NCBI RefSeq assembly: GCF_003293695.1
Contig: NZ_CP029556.1
Span: 2,428,001 to 2,492,000 of the forward strand
From: Lysobacter oculi
GTDB lineage: Bacteria > Pseudomonadota > Gammaproteobacteria > Xanthomonadales > Xanthomonadaceae
Length of the DNA: 64,000 nt
Direction: 5' to 3'
Positions 52,046 to 61,693 of this stretch are shown here, one piece after another. Position 1 is the stretch's first letter. Each line of letters begins with the position of its first letter. Under the pieces are notes generated by a model that saw only the letters and a program-made list of their open reading frames with translations, had not been told where the DNA came from and did not search any database. Made by a program: the position numbers and the translations under genes.

Positions 52046-52284
52046 TGACGCCCGACCAGGAATGCCGCCTCGTGAAGCTAGAAGCGTATGTCGTGGAGGC
52101 CGCAGGCAAATCCCCAGGGGAATTCTGGCGCGGATTCGATGACCTCGCTGGCGATTTGGGCGAGGAGGCCTATGCAGACGACGCGGATGGCGAGCTCATC
52201 GAGCGGTACACGAGCTTGTTAGCGAACGCCGATGAGGGCGGTTTTGCAGTGCCTCCCGAGGCGATGGGCGTCGCGAGACCCTAA
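52042..52284 (+). CDS. Unknown acidic small protein after the SRAP gene
   Basis: An 80-residue acidic protein (DDLAGDLGEEAYADDADGEL), starting ATGATGACG at 52042 and overlapping the SRAP stop (ATGA). Last gene of the operon that begins at 50161. Not recognised. Confidence 0.7.
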   Translation: MMTPDQECRLVKLEAYVVEAAGKSPGEFWRGFDDLAGDLGEEAYADDADGELIERYTSLLANADEGGFAVPPEAMGVARP

Positions 52285-52584
52285 GAGCTGCGACGTCCGT
52301 CAGGGCGGGACGAGCAAATGCTTGGGTTAGCCTAAGTCGTTTGTCACGGGACGTGCGGGCAGGTTGGTGGCCGGATCCGACCCAAAGCGGACATAGAGGC
52401 GCTTCGAAAGGGTAAGCCGCGGAGGGCGATCATCCTCGCCCAAACTAATGGCACCCTTAGCCGCTTATGAGGGCAAGTCTTCCACACCGTCCTAGGGGGC
52501 TTATGTCCCTTCGAGGTGTGGTATTCCATAGGCCCACTTTGCATGGGGCGGACGGTGTTTTGCACCGCCCGCTGAGTTCAGGCG
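52285..52584. other. Intergenic region with an empty IS1182 target repeat and a hairpin
   Basis: GATCCGACC followed by CAAAGCGGACATAG (52372-52394) is an unoccupied target repeat like that at 44252. A GC-rich inverted repeat (GCGGACGGTG...CACCGCCCGC, 52550-52573) may end the EF-hand transcript on the minus strand. No gene is seen. Confidence 0.55.
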
Positions 52585-53091
52585 TTACAGACCGTGGGCC
52601 GCCGCTTCCTTGGAGCTTAGATAGCCATTCTTGTCGGCATCGAGCATGGCGAAGTGCGCCGCCAGCGGATGCTTGGCCATCTCCGCCGTGGACAGCTTGC
52701 CGTCCTTGTTGCTATCCAGTTTCTGGTAGGTAGTGCTTGCTGCGGACGGCGCGTGCCCGGCGTGATCCATGGCGTGATGCTCTTTGCCATCGTGCTTCAT
52801 GGCGTTTTTGCCGTGATCCATGTGCATGCCGCCATGCTCCATCGACATTGTTCGGTGGTGCTCGACAAACTCGGCGCGGCTGAGGCTGCCGTTCTTGTTG
52901 GTGTCGATCTTGTCGAACATCGTGTTTGCCATCTTGGCCCGCGCCTCGGGCGTCGCCGGCATCTGCATGGACGCGTGGTCCATTTTCATCTTGCTGTGGT
53001 CCATCGGCTTAGACGCGGTTTGAGGACCGGCGTGGGCGTTGGATGCCAGCAGCAGGGTCGCGGCGAGGGCGATCGAAGTTTTAACGTTCAT
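52585..53091 (-). CDS. Periplasmic EF-hand protein, Met/His-rich
   Basis: A 168-residue exported protein (signal [16 protein letters not shown]). It has three EF-hand loops: [26 protein letters not shown] and [13 protein letters not shown]. Between loops one and two lies a Met/His-rich segment ([19 protein letters not shown]), like copper-binding proteins, and [12 protein letters not shown] precedes the first loop. ATG at 53091 overlaps the stop of the Cu+ ATPase gene (ATGA). A periplasmic Ca2+/Cu-binding or copper-buffer role fits; the exact role is not known. Confidence 0.87.
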   Translation of the reverse strand: MNVKTSIALAATLLLASNAHAGPQTASKPMDHSKMKMDHASMQMPATPEARAKMANTMFDKIDTNKNGSLSRAEFVEHHRTMSMEHGGMHMDHGKNAMKHDGKEHHAMDHAGHAPSAASTTYQKLDSNKDGKLSTAEMAKHPLAAHFAMLDADKNGYLSSKEAAAHGL

Positions 53092-55499
53092 GTTGGAACT
53101 CCTGTGGAGCGAGCGTGTGGGGGGTTGGCGCTGGGCCCGGGCTCTCGGGGGGAGGCGTCTTCTGGAAGGCGTGTCTTGGCCAGTCGCAGGGCATTGCCGA
53201 CGACTGATACCGAACTCAGGCTCATCGCCAGGGCGGCGATCATCGGGCTGAGCAGCAGGCCGAACACCGGGTATAGCAGGCCGGCTGCGATGGGGACGCC
53301 AATGGCGTTGTAGAGGAAGGCGAAGACGAGGTTCTGGCGCATGTTGCGCACAGTGGCCTCGGACAGTGCGCGGGCACGCAGGATGCCGCGCAGGTCGCCC
53401 TTCACCAGCGTTACCTGGGCGCTGGACATGGCCACGTCGGTGCCGGTTCCCATGGCGATACCGACATCGGCGCTCGCCAGCGCAGGCGCATCGTTGATGC
53501 CATCCCCGGCCATCGCGACCTTGTGGCCCTCCGACTGCAAGCGCTTGACCAGCGCGGCCTTGTCTTCCGGCTTCACCTCACCGTGGACTTCTTCGATGCC
53601 AAGCGCGCGCGCCACGGCTTGCGCGGTGGTCGCGCCGTCGCCGGTCGCCATCACCACGCGCAGTCCGCTGGCCTGCAGCGCGGCGATTGTGGGTTTTGCC
53701 GAAACCTTGATCGGATCGGCCACCGCCAGCAGCCCCAACAACTGGCCATCGCCGGCGAGGAACATCACGCTGGCGCCATCGGCGCGCAGGCCTTCGGCTT
53801 CTGCGGTGAGCGAGGCCACGTCGATGTTGTTGACGTCCATCAATGCACGGTTGCCGAGCAACAGCGCACGCCCGTCGACCGTGCCGCGGACGCCCGACCC
53901 GGTGACCGAATCGAAGTCCTGCACCGTCGACAGACCAATTGCGCGTTGGCGGGCTTCGGCGACGATGGTTTCGGCTAGCGGATGTTCGCTGCCCTGGTCC
54001 AGGCTCGCGCCCAAACGCAGGACTTCAGCGGGATCGTTTCCGGCCGCGCCGATCACCGTGCGGAAGCTCGGTTTGCCCTCGGTCAGGGTCCCGGTCTTGT
54101 CCACCACCAGCGTATCCAGCGTGCGGAAGCGTTCGATTGCTTCGGCATCGCGGAACAGCACGCCAGCCTGCGCGGCGCGACCAGTGGCGACCATGATCGA
54201 CATCGGCGTAGCCAGCCCCAGTGCGCACGGGCAGGCGATGATCAACACCGACACTGCATTGAGCACCGCCCAGGTCCAGGAGGGTTGCGGCCCCCACAGG
54301 CCCCAGGCGAAGAAGGTCGCGACCGCGGAGGCGAGCACTGCCAGCACGAACCAATAGGCGACCTTGTCGGCCATGCGCTGCATTGGCGCGCGCGAGCGCT
54401 GCGCTTGCGCCACCAGTTGCACGATGCGCGAGAGCACGGTGGACGAACCCACCTGGTCGGCACGGATCAGCAGGGCGCCGGTGCCGTTCTGGGTGGCGCC
54501 AATGACAGTATCGCCCACGCCCTTGCCGACCGGCATTGCTTCACCGGTCAGCATGGATTCGTCGACGCTCGAACGGCCCTCGACCACGCTGCCATCGACC
54601 GGCACTTTTTCGCCGGGCCGCACTCGCAGCAAGTGGCCCACGTGCACGTGGTCCAGTGGGATGTCCTCCTCCGTTCCGTCATCGTTGACCCGTCGCGCAG
54701 TCTTGGGTGCCAGTCCCAGCAGCGCCTTGATCGCGGCACTGGTCTTCGAGCGGGCACGCAATTCAAGCAACTGGCCGAGCAAGGTCAGCGAGACGATCAC
54801 CGCGGCGGCCTCGAAGTACACGCCCACGCGTCCGTGGTCACGGAAGGAATCGGGAAACAGACCTGGCGCCAAAGTGGCGACCACGCTATAGCCGAACGCC
54901 GCCGCCACGCCGATGCCGATCAGCGTCCACATGTTCGGGCTGCGGTTGCGGATGGATTGCAGGCAGCGAACGAAGAACGGCCAGCCCGCCCACAGCACCA
55001 CGGGCGTGGTCAGGGCTAACTCGATCCACGTGCGTGTGGCGGTGGGCAATGCGGGCAGGGAATGGCCGAACATTGCGAGAAGCAGGACCACCACGCTCAG
55101 CGGAAGGGTCCACCAGAAGCGACGACTGAAATCGCGCAGTTCCGGGTTCTCCTCCTCGTCCAGGCTGGGCATCTCCGGCTCAAGTGCCATTCCGCAGATC
55201 GGGCAGGTGCCCGGCCCCTGCTGGCGGATCTCGGGATGCATCGGGCAGGTGTAGGTGGCATCGATTGCTGGGGCAGCCACGTGCGCGACAGGAGCCGAGG
55301 CCTCGCCATTCGTCGCGGCTGTCCGGTCGAGGTAGTGCAGCGGGTTGGCGATGAATTTCTCGCGGCAGCCGGTGCTGCAGAAGTGGTATGAGTTGCCAGC
55401 ATGGATTGCGGAACCACCCTTTGCAGTCACCGGGTCTACGGTCATGCCGCAGACGGGATCGCGCGTCGGATTGCCAGCAGCGTGGTCATGAGTGCTCAT
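53088..55499 (-). CDS. copA: Copper-exporting P1B-1 ATPase (CopA/SilP-like)
   Basis: An 803-residue P-type ATPase exporting Cu+ (or Ag+). The N-terminus has a YHS-type metal-binding unit ([10 protein letters not shown]...[10 protein letters not shown]) and a heavy-metal-binding segment ([21 protein letters not shown]), in place of the CxxC HMA domains of E. coli CopA. The TM motif CPC is at residues 423-425, the phosphorylated Asp is 467 (DKTGTLTEG), and [16 protein letters not shown] is present. The gene overlaps the regulator (55496-55499) and the EF-hand gene, so the three are one operon. Confidence 0.94.
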   Translation of the reverse strand: MSTHDHAAGNPTRDPVCGMTVDPVTAKGGSAIHAGNSYHFCSTGCREKFIANPLHYLDRTAATNGEASAPVAHVAAPAIDATYTCPMHPEIRQQGPGTCPICGMALEPEMPSLDEEENPELRDFSRRFWWTLPLSVVVLLLAMFGHSLPALPTATRTWIELALTTPVVLWAGWPFFVRCLQSIRNRSPNMWTLIGIGVAAAFGYSVVATLAPGLFPDSFRDHGRVGVYFEAAAVIVSLTLLGQLLELRARSKTSAAIKALLGLAPKTARRVNDDGTEEDIPLDHVHVGHLLRVRPGEKVPVDGSVVEGRSSVDESMLTGEAMPVGKGVGDTVIGATQNGTGALLIRADQVGSSTVLSRIVQLVAQAQRSRAPMQRMADKVAYWFVLAVLASAVATFFAWGLWGPQPSWTWAVLNAVSVLIIACPCALGLATPMSIMVATGRAAQAGVLFRDAEAIERFRTLDTLVVDKTGTLTEGKPSFRTVIGAAGNDPAEVLRLGASLDQGSEHPLAETIVAEARQRAIGLSTVQDFDSVTGSGVRGTVDGRALLLGNRALMDVNNIDVASLTAEAEGLRADGASVMFLAGDGQLLGLLAVADPIKVSAKPTIAALQASGLRVVMATGDGATTAQAVARALGIEEVHGEVKPEDKAALVKRLQSEGHKVAMAGDGINDAPALASADVGIAMGTGTDVAMSSAQVTLVKGDLRGILRARALSEATVRNMRQNLVFAFLYNAIGVPIAAGLLYPVFGLLLSPMIAALAMSLSSVSVVGNALRLAKTRLPEDASPREPGPSANPPHARSTGVPT

Positions 55500-55894
55500 G
55501 TGCGGTCCTCCGACAGGGCTGTAAGGATCGGGCAGCGGTCCAGTGCGCCGTGCCCGGGACAGGCAGTGACCAGGCTTTTCAGGGCCTCACGGATGCGGGT
55601 GAGTGAGTGGATTCTTTCCTCCACGTCTCGCAGCTTCGCCTGGGTCTGTGCATTCAGTGCGGCCATATCGTCCCCGGACATGGCAGTCAGGCTCAGCAGG
55701 TCGCGGATCTCGTGCAAGGTGAACCCGAGGCCCTTGGCGCGACGCATGAAACGCAGCCGATCCACGTCCGCGTCCACGTAGTCCCGGTAGCCGGAAGCCC
55801 GCCGGATCGGCGGTGGAATCAAGCCCTCGCGCTCGTAGTAGCGCACCGTGTCGATGGGGACATCGGCCCGCTTTGCCAGTTCGCCGATCTTCAT
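55496..55894 (-). CDS. cueR: MerR-family copper regulator (CueR-like)
   Basis: A 132-residue MerR-family activator starting [25 protein letters not shown] at 55894. The C-terminal metal-binding loop is [10 protein letters not shown], the two-Cys arrangement of Cu+/Ag+ sensors (CueR), not the extra-Cys set of Zn/Cd/Pb sensors. The open frame extends 17 codons upstream, but the canonical start is at 55894. Stop overlaps the ATPase start (ATGA). It should activate the promoter at 55928-55958, its own operon. Confidence 0.91.
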   Translation of the reverse strand: MKIGELAKRADVPIDTVRYYEREGLIPPPIRRASGYRDYVDADVDRLRFMRRAKGLGFTLHEIRDLLSLTAMSGDDMAALNAQTQAKLRDVEERIHSLTRIREALKSLVTACPGHGALDRCPILTALSEDRT

Positions 55895-55927
55895 GGGTTC
55901 ACCTGTGAAATGTGCCGGTGAGTGGGA

Positions 55928-55958
55928 CTGTGCACCCTTCACCAAAGTCCAGAGTCAA
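55928..55958 (-). promoter_or_regulatory. Probable CueR-type promoter of the regulator-ATPase operon
   Basis: On the minus strand, TTGACT (55958-55953) is followed after 19 bases by a weak -10 (GCACAG, 55933-55928). CTTTGGTGAAG in the spacer has a small dyad. The over-long spacer is typical of MerR-family promoters. The -10 is poor, so the call is tentative. Confidence 0.5.
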
Positions 55959-55961
55959 GCG

Positions 55962-56552
55962 TCAGCGACCGTGCCGAGCAAATGGATGGCTTCGGCCGTC
56001 CGGTGCCACCAGCTCCACCGTGTAGGGCTGCACCGTGCCATCCGGAACCTCCATGCCAGGCGACCCGATCGGCATCCCTGGCAGCACCAAGCCCTTCCCC
56101 TTCGGACGTTCGACGAGCAGGCGCTTGATGTCGTCCGCAGGCACGTGGCCTTCCACCATGTAGCCCCCGACCTCCGCGGTATGGCACGAGCCCTTTCCAT
56201 CGGGCACGCCGAGCCGCTCCTTGATGGGGTTCAGGTCTTCGGTCTCGTTGACGCGAACGGTAAAGCCGGCCCCGCGCAGGTGATCGACCCAGGCGCCGCA
56301 GCAACCACAGCTCGCACTCTTGTGCACCAGCACGGGGGGGAGCACTTCGGCAGCGGCCAAGGCTGCCGTGGGCGTGGATGTCGCGGGCGTTGCGGACAAT
56401 TTCTTTGTCGTCGGCGCATGCGTGGAGATGGGCTTGTTCTGGTCGGGCGCCGAAGCGATGCCCCCAGGGTCGGCTTGGCAGGACGTCGCCATCAGTGTGC
56501 AGCCGACAGCCAACAGCACGTTGAACGGAATTGATCGGGACTCGAAGCGCAT
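55962..56552 (-). CDS. DUF411-family copper-binding lipoprotein
   Basis: A 196-residue exported protein. It has a lipobox-like N-terminus (LAVGCTLMATSC), a Thr/Ala/Pro-rich linker (residues 30-70), then the DUF411 domain: HKSASCGCCGAWVDHLRGAG, DLNPIKERLGVP, SCHTAEVGGYMVEGHVPADDIKRLL and LPGMPIGSPGM. DUF411 proteins (CopG type) bind Cu and are found in copper clusters. It is downstream of copB on the same strand and upstream of cueR. Confidence 0.88.
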   Translation of the reverse strand: MRFESRSIPFNVLLAVGCTLMATSCQADPGGIASAPDQNKPISTHAPTTKKLSATPATSTPTAALAAAEVLPPVLVHKSASCGCCGAWVDHLRGAGFTVRVNETEDLNPIKERLGVPDGKGSCHTAEVGGYMVEGHVPADDIKRLLVERPKGKGLVLPGMPIGSPGMEVPDGTVQPYTVELVAPDGRSHPFARHGR

Positions 56553-56608
56553 GTGACGTTCCTTGGGTTTGATGAAGTTGTGTGAGGCGCAGGCAGCGTG
56601 GGAGCGGG

Positions 56609-57748
56609 TCAGAACCACACGCGCACGCCGGCCACCACGCGTGTGTCCGCTGCGCCGTGCCCCGCGTTGCGACGAAAGTCGGCGGTGTCGCCAAAGGCGC
56701 GGTCGTGCTCGAGGCCGATGTAGGGCGCGAACTGACGTGTGACCTCGAACCGCAGTCGGGCACCAAACTCGACTGTCGAGAGACCGGCGCCAATACCCGC
56801 CAGTGGATCTGCCTTGCCATGAGCATTTGCCTCCGCCCGCCACTGCAGGATCAGGCGGTTGGTCAGCAAGGTGTCGTACTCGGCTTCCGCACGCAGCGCC
56901 GTGCGACCGCCCTGGCCGATGTAGGCGGTGGCCGCCACCTCGAACTTGTAAGGCGCCAGCCCCTGCACACCGAACGCTGCCCAGGTGCGCGAAGGGCCTT
57001 CGCCCACTTCCTGACGCACCCCGGCCAACACGTCCCACCACGCCCGCACGCTGCGGCCATACAGCACTTCAACATCGCCGTGTTCGATGCGGCCATCGAC
57101 GGAATCGCCCTCGCTGCGCAGCCAGACACGCTGGATGTCGCCACCGATCCAGCCCAATGCTTCCCATCCCAGCGCGGTGCCGTCATCGGCGTCGGAAACC
57201 TCCAGACGGTCCAGCAGCCAGTAGCTGTTGGTGCTGGTGCCGTGTTCGTGGTGCGTGTGCACCGCGGGGAAAGCGGCCTCGCGGTCGGCTTGGGTTACGA
57301 GCGGAATTGGCGTGACGGACGTGGAAGGCGCGTGATCTATCTTCGAATGGTCCATGCCTTCCATGTTCGAGTGCTCCATGCCCTCCATCTTCGAGTGATC
57401 CATGTCCTCCATCTTGGAATGGTCCATGCCCGTCATCACGGGGGACTCCATCTTCGAGTGACCCATTCCTTCCATTTTCGAATGGTCCATCGTGGAATGA
57501 TCCACTGCGGCAGGCGCTGCCTCCGGCGTCGCGGTCTTGCGAACGGGTTGCGTTGCTTTGGCAGGGGCCTTGGCCGCAGGTGGCCTCGGTGTTTCAGCAG
57601 GCTTCGCGGGAGGCGGCTTCTGTTCGGTGGTCATGGCAGCTGGCTTCGTGGGCGTCATCGCATGCCCCTCGTGCTGGGCGCGAGCCGGTGACGGCGCAGC
57701 GATCGCGAAGACAATCCCAATCGGAAGAATCAGGCGCATGGCGTTCAT
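56609..57748 (-). CDS. copB: Copper resistance outer-membrane protein CopB
   Basis: A 379-residue protein (376 from the second ATG at 57739, which has GGAGG at a better distance). Signal peptide ends PSPARA. A Pro/Ala/Lys region is followed by a run of about seven Met/His repeats of the type DHSKMEGM (residues 83-140), and a C-terminal beta-barrel domain (WLLDRLEV, LAGVRQEVG, ending VVAGVRVWF). CopB is thought to bind Cu and affect its export. The start overlaps the copA stop. Confidence 0.93.
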   Translation of the reverse strand: MNAMRLILPIGIVFAIAAPSPARAQHEGHAMTPTKPAAMTTEQKPPPAKPAETPRPPAAKAPAKATQPVRKTATPEAAPAAVDHSTMDHSKMEGMGHSKMESPVMTGMDHSKMEDMDHSKMEGMEHSNMEGMDHSKIDHAPSTSVTPIPLVTQADREAAFPAVHTHHEHGTSTNSYWLLDRLEVSDADDGTALGWEALGWIGGDIQRVWLRSEGDSVDGRIEHGDVEVLYGRSVRAWWDVLAGVRQEVGEGPSRTWAAFGVQGLAPYKFEVAATAYIGQGGRTALRAEAEYDTLLTNRLILQWRAEANAHGKADPLAGIGAGLSTVEFGARLRFEVTRQFAPYIGLEHDRAFGDTADFRRNAGHGAADTRVVAGVRVWF

Positions 57749-59622
57749 TCCTCCACCCGCACTTCCCGGAACATGCCGGATTCCATGTGGAAGAACAGAT
57801 GGCAGTGGTAGGCCCAGCGCCCCAGCGCATCGGCGCGCACGCGATAACTTCGCTTGCTTCCCGGCGGCATGTCCACGGTGTGCTTGCGCACCTGGAAATT
57901 GCCGTCGGCGTCTTCCACGTCGCTCCACATCCCGTGCAGGTGGATGGGGTGGCTCATCATGGTGTCGTTGACCAGCACGATGCGCAGGCGCTCGCCATAA
58001 GTCATGCGCAGTGGTTCTGCCTGGGCGAACTTGAGCCCGTCGAACGACCACGCGAACTTCTCCATGTGCCCGGTCAGGTGCAGCTCAACCGTGCGGCCCG
58101 GCTCGCGGCCGTCCGGGTCTGCGAAGGTGCTCCTGAGGTCTGCGTAGGTCAGCACGCGACGGCCGTTGTCGCGCAGGCCGATCCCGGGATCATCCAGCTT
58201 CGGCGTGGGCGACATGGTCTGCATGTCCACCAGCGGGTTGTTGGTCTCGCTTGCCGGGTGCGTTTGCATGCCACCGGCGCCATGGTCCATGCCGACCATC
58301 GCGCCTGCGCCTGTGGCCATGGCGTGGCCTGCGTGGGGATCTGCGGAGGGGGATGACGGCGGCGGAGTGCCCGGCATCGCGTGACCCGCATGCGGAGCCG
58401 CGGCGGCAGCGGGTTGCGAGGACGCCATCGCATCCATGTCGTGGCCCGCATGCATGTCGCCATGGCCCATGTCGGCCATGCTCATGATCGGGCGGGGATC
58501 CAGAGGGGGGATCGGTGCGCGCAGACCCTCGCGCACAGCGAGGGTGCCGCTGACATATCCCGTGCGCGCGCTGTCCTGGGCGAAGACGGTGTAGGCGTCC
58601 TGTCCGCCGGGCTGCACGATGACGTCGTACGTTTCTGCGGCACCAATCCGAAGCTCATCCACCGTGACCGGATGCACCGGCTGGCCGTCGGCGGCGACCA
58701 CGGTCAGTTTCAGTCCGGGGATGCGCACATCGAAATAGGTCATCGCCGAGCCATTGATCAAGCGCAGGCGCACCTTGTCACCGGGGACGAACACGCCGGT
58801 CCAATTGCCTAGCGATGTGGTCCCGTTGAGCAGGTATGTGTAGGTCTGCCCGTTGACGTCGGACAGGTCCGTGGGGGTCATACGCATCTGCCCCCACATC
58901 TTGCGGTCGGCCACGGTGGCAGGAAGGCCCTTGCGCTCGGCATCGCGCATGAAATCGCCGACGGTGCGCTGGTAGACGTTGTCGTGGCTGGCCATCTTCT
59001 TGAGCCGCGCGAACAACTTCGCCGGATCCATGTCGGTCCAGTCGGACAGCATCACCACGAAATCTCGGTCGCTGGCGATGGGGTCCGGCCCGGCCGGGTC
59101 GATCACGAGCGGCCCGTACATGCCGCCCTGTTCCTGGAAACCGGAGTGGCTGTGGTACCAGTAGGTGCCGGCCTGTTTGACGTCAAAGCGGTAGAGGTAG
59201 CTCTCGCCCGGGCGGATGCCATCGAAGCTCATCCCCGGCACGCCGTCCATGTTCGCGGGCAGCACGAGGCCATGCCAGTGGATCGACGTGTCCGGGCCAT
59301 GGATGGATCCGCGCGGCAGGTCGTTGCGCACGCGCAAGGTAACCGTGGTGCCTTCCTTCCAGCGCAGCAGCGGACCGGGCAGCGTGCCGTTGATGGTCAC
59401 GGCAGGGCGGGTTTGCCCGGTGTAGTTGACCAGGGTCTCGCCGACGCTGAGGTCGAGCTCGGTTCCTCGCAGCACCGGCATCTTCCGCGACTGCTGTGCC
59501 CAGCCCGTCTGTGGCCATAGGCCCAAGCCGGCGACAGCACCTCCCGCGGCCAAGCCCTGGACGAAGCGCCGCCGCGACGGCATGGCGATGCCCGGCGACA
59601 CGCCGGGATATTTGAATGACAT
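57745..59622 (-). CDS. copA: Periplasmic multicopper oxidase CopA
   Basis: A 625-residue copper oxidase exported by the Tat pathway (PSRRRFVQGLAAGGAVAG). The copper-site motifs are HWHG (TSIHWHGLVLP), YWYHSHSGFQ, HPIHLHGMW and YHCHLFFHMESGMF, containing the T1, T2 and T3 ligands. A Met/His-rich insert (residues about 400-490, with GHGDMHAGHDMDAM) matches CopA-type proteins of copper-resistant Pseudomonas/Xanthomonas. It oxidises Cu+ to the less toxic Cu2+ in the periplasm. ATG at 59622 was preferred to keep the full Tat signal. It overlaps copB and follows copL on the same strand. Confidence 0.95.
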   Translation of the reverse strand: MSFKYPGVSPGIAMPSRRRFVQGLAAGGAVAGLGLWPQTGWAQQSRKMPVLRGTELDLSVGETLVNYTGQTRPAVTINGTLPGPLLRWKEGTTVTLRVRNDLPRGSIHGPDTSIHWHGLVLPANMDGVPGMSFDGIRPGESYLYRFDVKQAGTYWYHSHSGFQEQGGMYGPLVIDPAGPDPIASDRDFVVMLSDWTDMDPAKLFARLKKMASHDNVYQRTVGDFMRDAERKGLPATVADRKMWGQMRMTPTDLSDVNGQTYTYLLNGTTSLGNWTGVFVPGDKVRLRLINGSAMTYFDVRIPGLKLTVVAADGQPVHPVTVDELRIGAAETYDVIVQPGGQDAYTVFAQDSARTGYVSGTLAVREGLRAPIPPLDPRPIMSMADMGHGDMHAGHDMDAMASSQPAAAAAPHAGHAMPGTPPPSSPSADPHAGHAMATGAGAMVGMDHGAGGMQTHPASETNNPLVDMQTMSPTPKLDDPGIGLRDNGRRVLTYADLRSTFADPDGREPGRTVELHLTGHMEKFAWSFDGLKFAQAEPLRMTYGERLRIVLVNDTMMSHPIHLHGMWSDVEDADGNFQVRKHTVDMPPGSKRSYRVRADALGRWAYHCHLFFHMESGMFREVRVEE

Positions 59623-59700
59623 GACTACTCCACATGGTTCAGTGACGGCCTTGAGTACAAGGCAGCTCCGGCATGGCAAAAAGGCTCATGCAAGGCAAAC

Positions 59701-59714
59701 GGCGCCGCAGCGCC
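59701..59714 (-). promoter_or_regulatory. Hairpin between copL and copA
   Basis: GGCGC, loop TGCG, GCGCC on the minus strand, starting 9 bases after the copL stop and 80 bases before copA. A short T run (GCCTTTTTGCC) follows further on. It occupies the same place as the hairpins after the two RPPI-ended leader-like genes. Confidence 0.45.
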
Positions 59715-59723
59715 TGAGGTCAC

Positions 59724-60162
59724 TTAGCCGATGGGAGGTCGAATGAAGTTGAGCAGCGCAGGTGTGGCATGGCCGACGGGCAAGGTAGTAGCCATTGCGG
59801 CGCTGCCCGGCACTGCGGTTAACACTGACAAGTCGAGAAGAGCCGCTTGCCCTATCTGCATGCACGGGCAAGTGCATGAGCCTTGCGCGCAGCAGTCTCT
59901 GTCACAGTCGGCAGGGTGCTGGGTTGCCGATGGGGGGAGCTCTACCGGTGCCGAGCGACTTGCTCCGTTTGTCTGTGGCGTGGTCGCACGCGCTGGCGAG
60001 CTGCGGAGAAGCTTCAGCCATCGACATGGCAACATGCGCGGGCGCATCCAGCATGGCTGGCATTGCCACTGCGGCCATGGCGTTGCCGATCCCATTGAGG
60101 ATCAGACAAAAGGCCAAAAGCAGGCGTAGGGCAGTGCGCGGCATGGTGACAGGGTACGACAC
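59724..60162 (-). pseudogene. copL: CopL-type copper-operon leader protein, frameshifted
   Basis: The N-terminal half (60162 or 60144 down to about 59935) reads MPRTALRLLLAFCLILNGIGNAMA..., a signal-peptide-bearing CopL-like sequence. The C-terminal half is in the other frame: a Cys cluster CDRDCCAQGSCTCPC and a conserved end GHATPALLNFIRPPIG, stop at 59724. The break is at the run of six G at 59932-59937 (six C on the coding strand), so an indel in a homopolymer explains it. In Xanthomonas copL lies upstream of copAB and is needed for copper induction. Whether this copy is truly broken needs read data. Confidence 0.8.
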
Positions 60163-60294
60163 GGCGCTGTCCTGCTTGGTGAATGAAGCGTTAGAGTGGG
60201 ACAGGCTCGAAAGGTCTTGCCGGCGCGCCCGCCGCCGCTAACATTTCTAGCACCCAGGGCCTCGGCTCGCCCTTGAATGCAACGGGGGACTCCA

Positions 60295-61578
60295 ATGGTG
60301 GAAGGAGCGGACTCCTGTGATGTCATCTGCAATACCAAGGATCCCGAGGAACTGAACCGGCTTTGCGCGTGTGCCTTGGTGGACGTTGGCCACGTCCGTG
60401 AATCATTAGGCATCAGTGCTCCCGGGGCCACGACCCAGGACCCGGGGTTGCATGCGCACCTGTTCTCGCCCTATGCGCTGTTTGTGCATCGGACTTCACT
60501 GGACCTCATGGGTGCAGTTGCGCAAGCCGTGTTCGAGATCGCGCGCAATCGGAAGTACGCCGAACACGTACTGCGCTGGGCACCCAGCATTGCCCTGCAT
60601 GACCCCGGCTCAAGTGGTGGGGTGCTGGGGCTGGACTTCCATCTCACCGTTGCCGGCCCGCGGCTGATCGAAATCAACACCAATCCGGGCGGGCTCTTGC
60701 TCAATACGCTCTTGGTTGATGCCGTTCAGTCCTGCGCGCCGACGGCCTGGGCGCCTTGGACAAGCGGAGCACGGGCGCGTGACGCCTCGGTGGCGGCGTG
60801 GCTGGACGATGCCCGTACGCAGTTGGGGCGGATGCCGACACGCGTGGCTATCGTGGATATCGCCCCCAAGGAACAATTCCTGTATCCGGAGTTCGAGCTC
60901 TATGCCGCGGCATTCAAGGATCGGGGCGTCGACAGCGTTATTCGCGCACCCAACGCCCTCATGTTCGGGCCGAATGGACTGGAAGACGCGGATGGACGGA
61001 TCGACGCCGTCTACAACCGACTGACCGACTTTGCGCTCGCCGAGCCAGTGGTTGAGCCCCTGCGTCACGCTTATCTGGCACGCGCGATCGCGCTCACTCC
61101 GCACCCAAGGGCGCACGCCCTACTCGCAGACAAGCGCAACCTGATCCTGCTTGGCGACGCTCATATGCTGGGTAGTTGGGGAGTTGACCCCGCGTTGGCG
61201 CAGCGGCTCGCACAAGTGATTCCGACCACTGTCGAGGTCACCTCCGAAAACCGGGACGTGCTGTGGGATGACCGGGATGGATACTTCTTTAAACCGGCGA
61301 CCGGGTTTGGCAGCCGCGGAAGCTACCGTGGCTCCAAGTTGACCAGAAGGGTCTGGGACACGATGGCTTCTACGCCCTACGTGGCTCAGGCCTTCGCACC
61401 TCCAAGTGTGCGAATCGTGCATGGCGGTGCCTCACTCAAGGCAGACGTACGCTGCTTCGCAGCAGCATCGGGGACGCTGTTGTTCGCTGCCAGGCTTTAT
61501 CAGGGCCAGACAACCAACATGCGTACGCAATACGGCGGATTCGCGGCTGTGCTGACTACACCAGCCTTGGAAGAATGA
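60295..61578 (+). CDS. ATP-grasp-like protein of unknown function
   Basis: A 427-residue soluble protein. The C-terminal half resembles an ATP-grasp ligase: YFFKPATGFGSRGSYRGSKLT (Lys and Gly loop), YVAQAFAPPSVRIV and LKADVRCFAAASG, and a basic end. The N-terminal half has SGGVLGLDFHLTVAGPRLIEINTNPGG. ATG 60295 was preferred over 60277 because GGGGGA precedes it. It diverges from the copper cluster. Substrate unknown; peptide- or amide-bond formation is the general ATP-grasp reaction. Confidence 0.7.
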   Translation: MVEGADSCDVICNTKDPEELNRLCACALVDVGHVRESLGISAPGATTQDPGLHAHLFSPYALFVHRTSLDLMGAVAQAVFEIARNRKYAEHVLRWAPSIALHDPGSSGGVLGLDFHLTVAGPRLIEINTNPGGLLLNTLLVDAVQSCAPTAWAPWTSGARARDASVAAWLDDARTQLGRMPTRVAIVDIAPKEQFLYPEFELYAAAFKDRGVDSVIRAPNALMFGPNGLEDADGRIDAVYNRLTDFALAEPVVEPLRHAYLARAIALTPHPRAHALLADKRNLILLGDAHMLGSWGVDPALAQRLAQVIPTTVEVTSENRDVLWDDRDGYFFKPATGFGSRGSYRGSKLTRRVWDTMASTPYVAQAFAPPSVRIVHGGASLKADVRCFAAASGTLLFAARLYQGQTTNMRTQYGGFAAVLTTPALEE

Positions 61579-61693
61579 ATTAATCGGCGTTGCTCATCTT
61601 GTGCGCAGTTAATCAGAGCCAGGCCAGGTCCCATTGGACCAGTCAAGTCTCTCTCCGCTGGCTTTGAACAGCGCTTTCGTTGAGTCCGCTATT

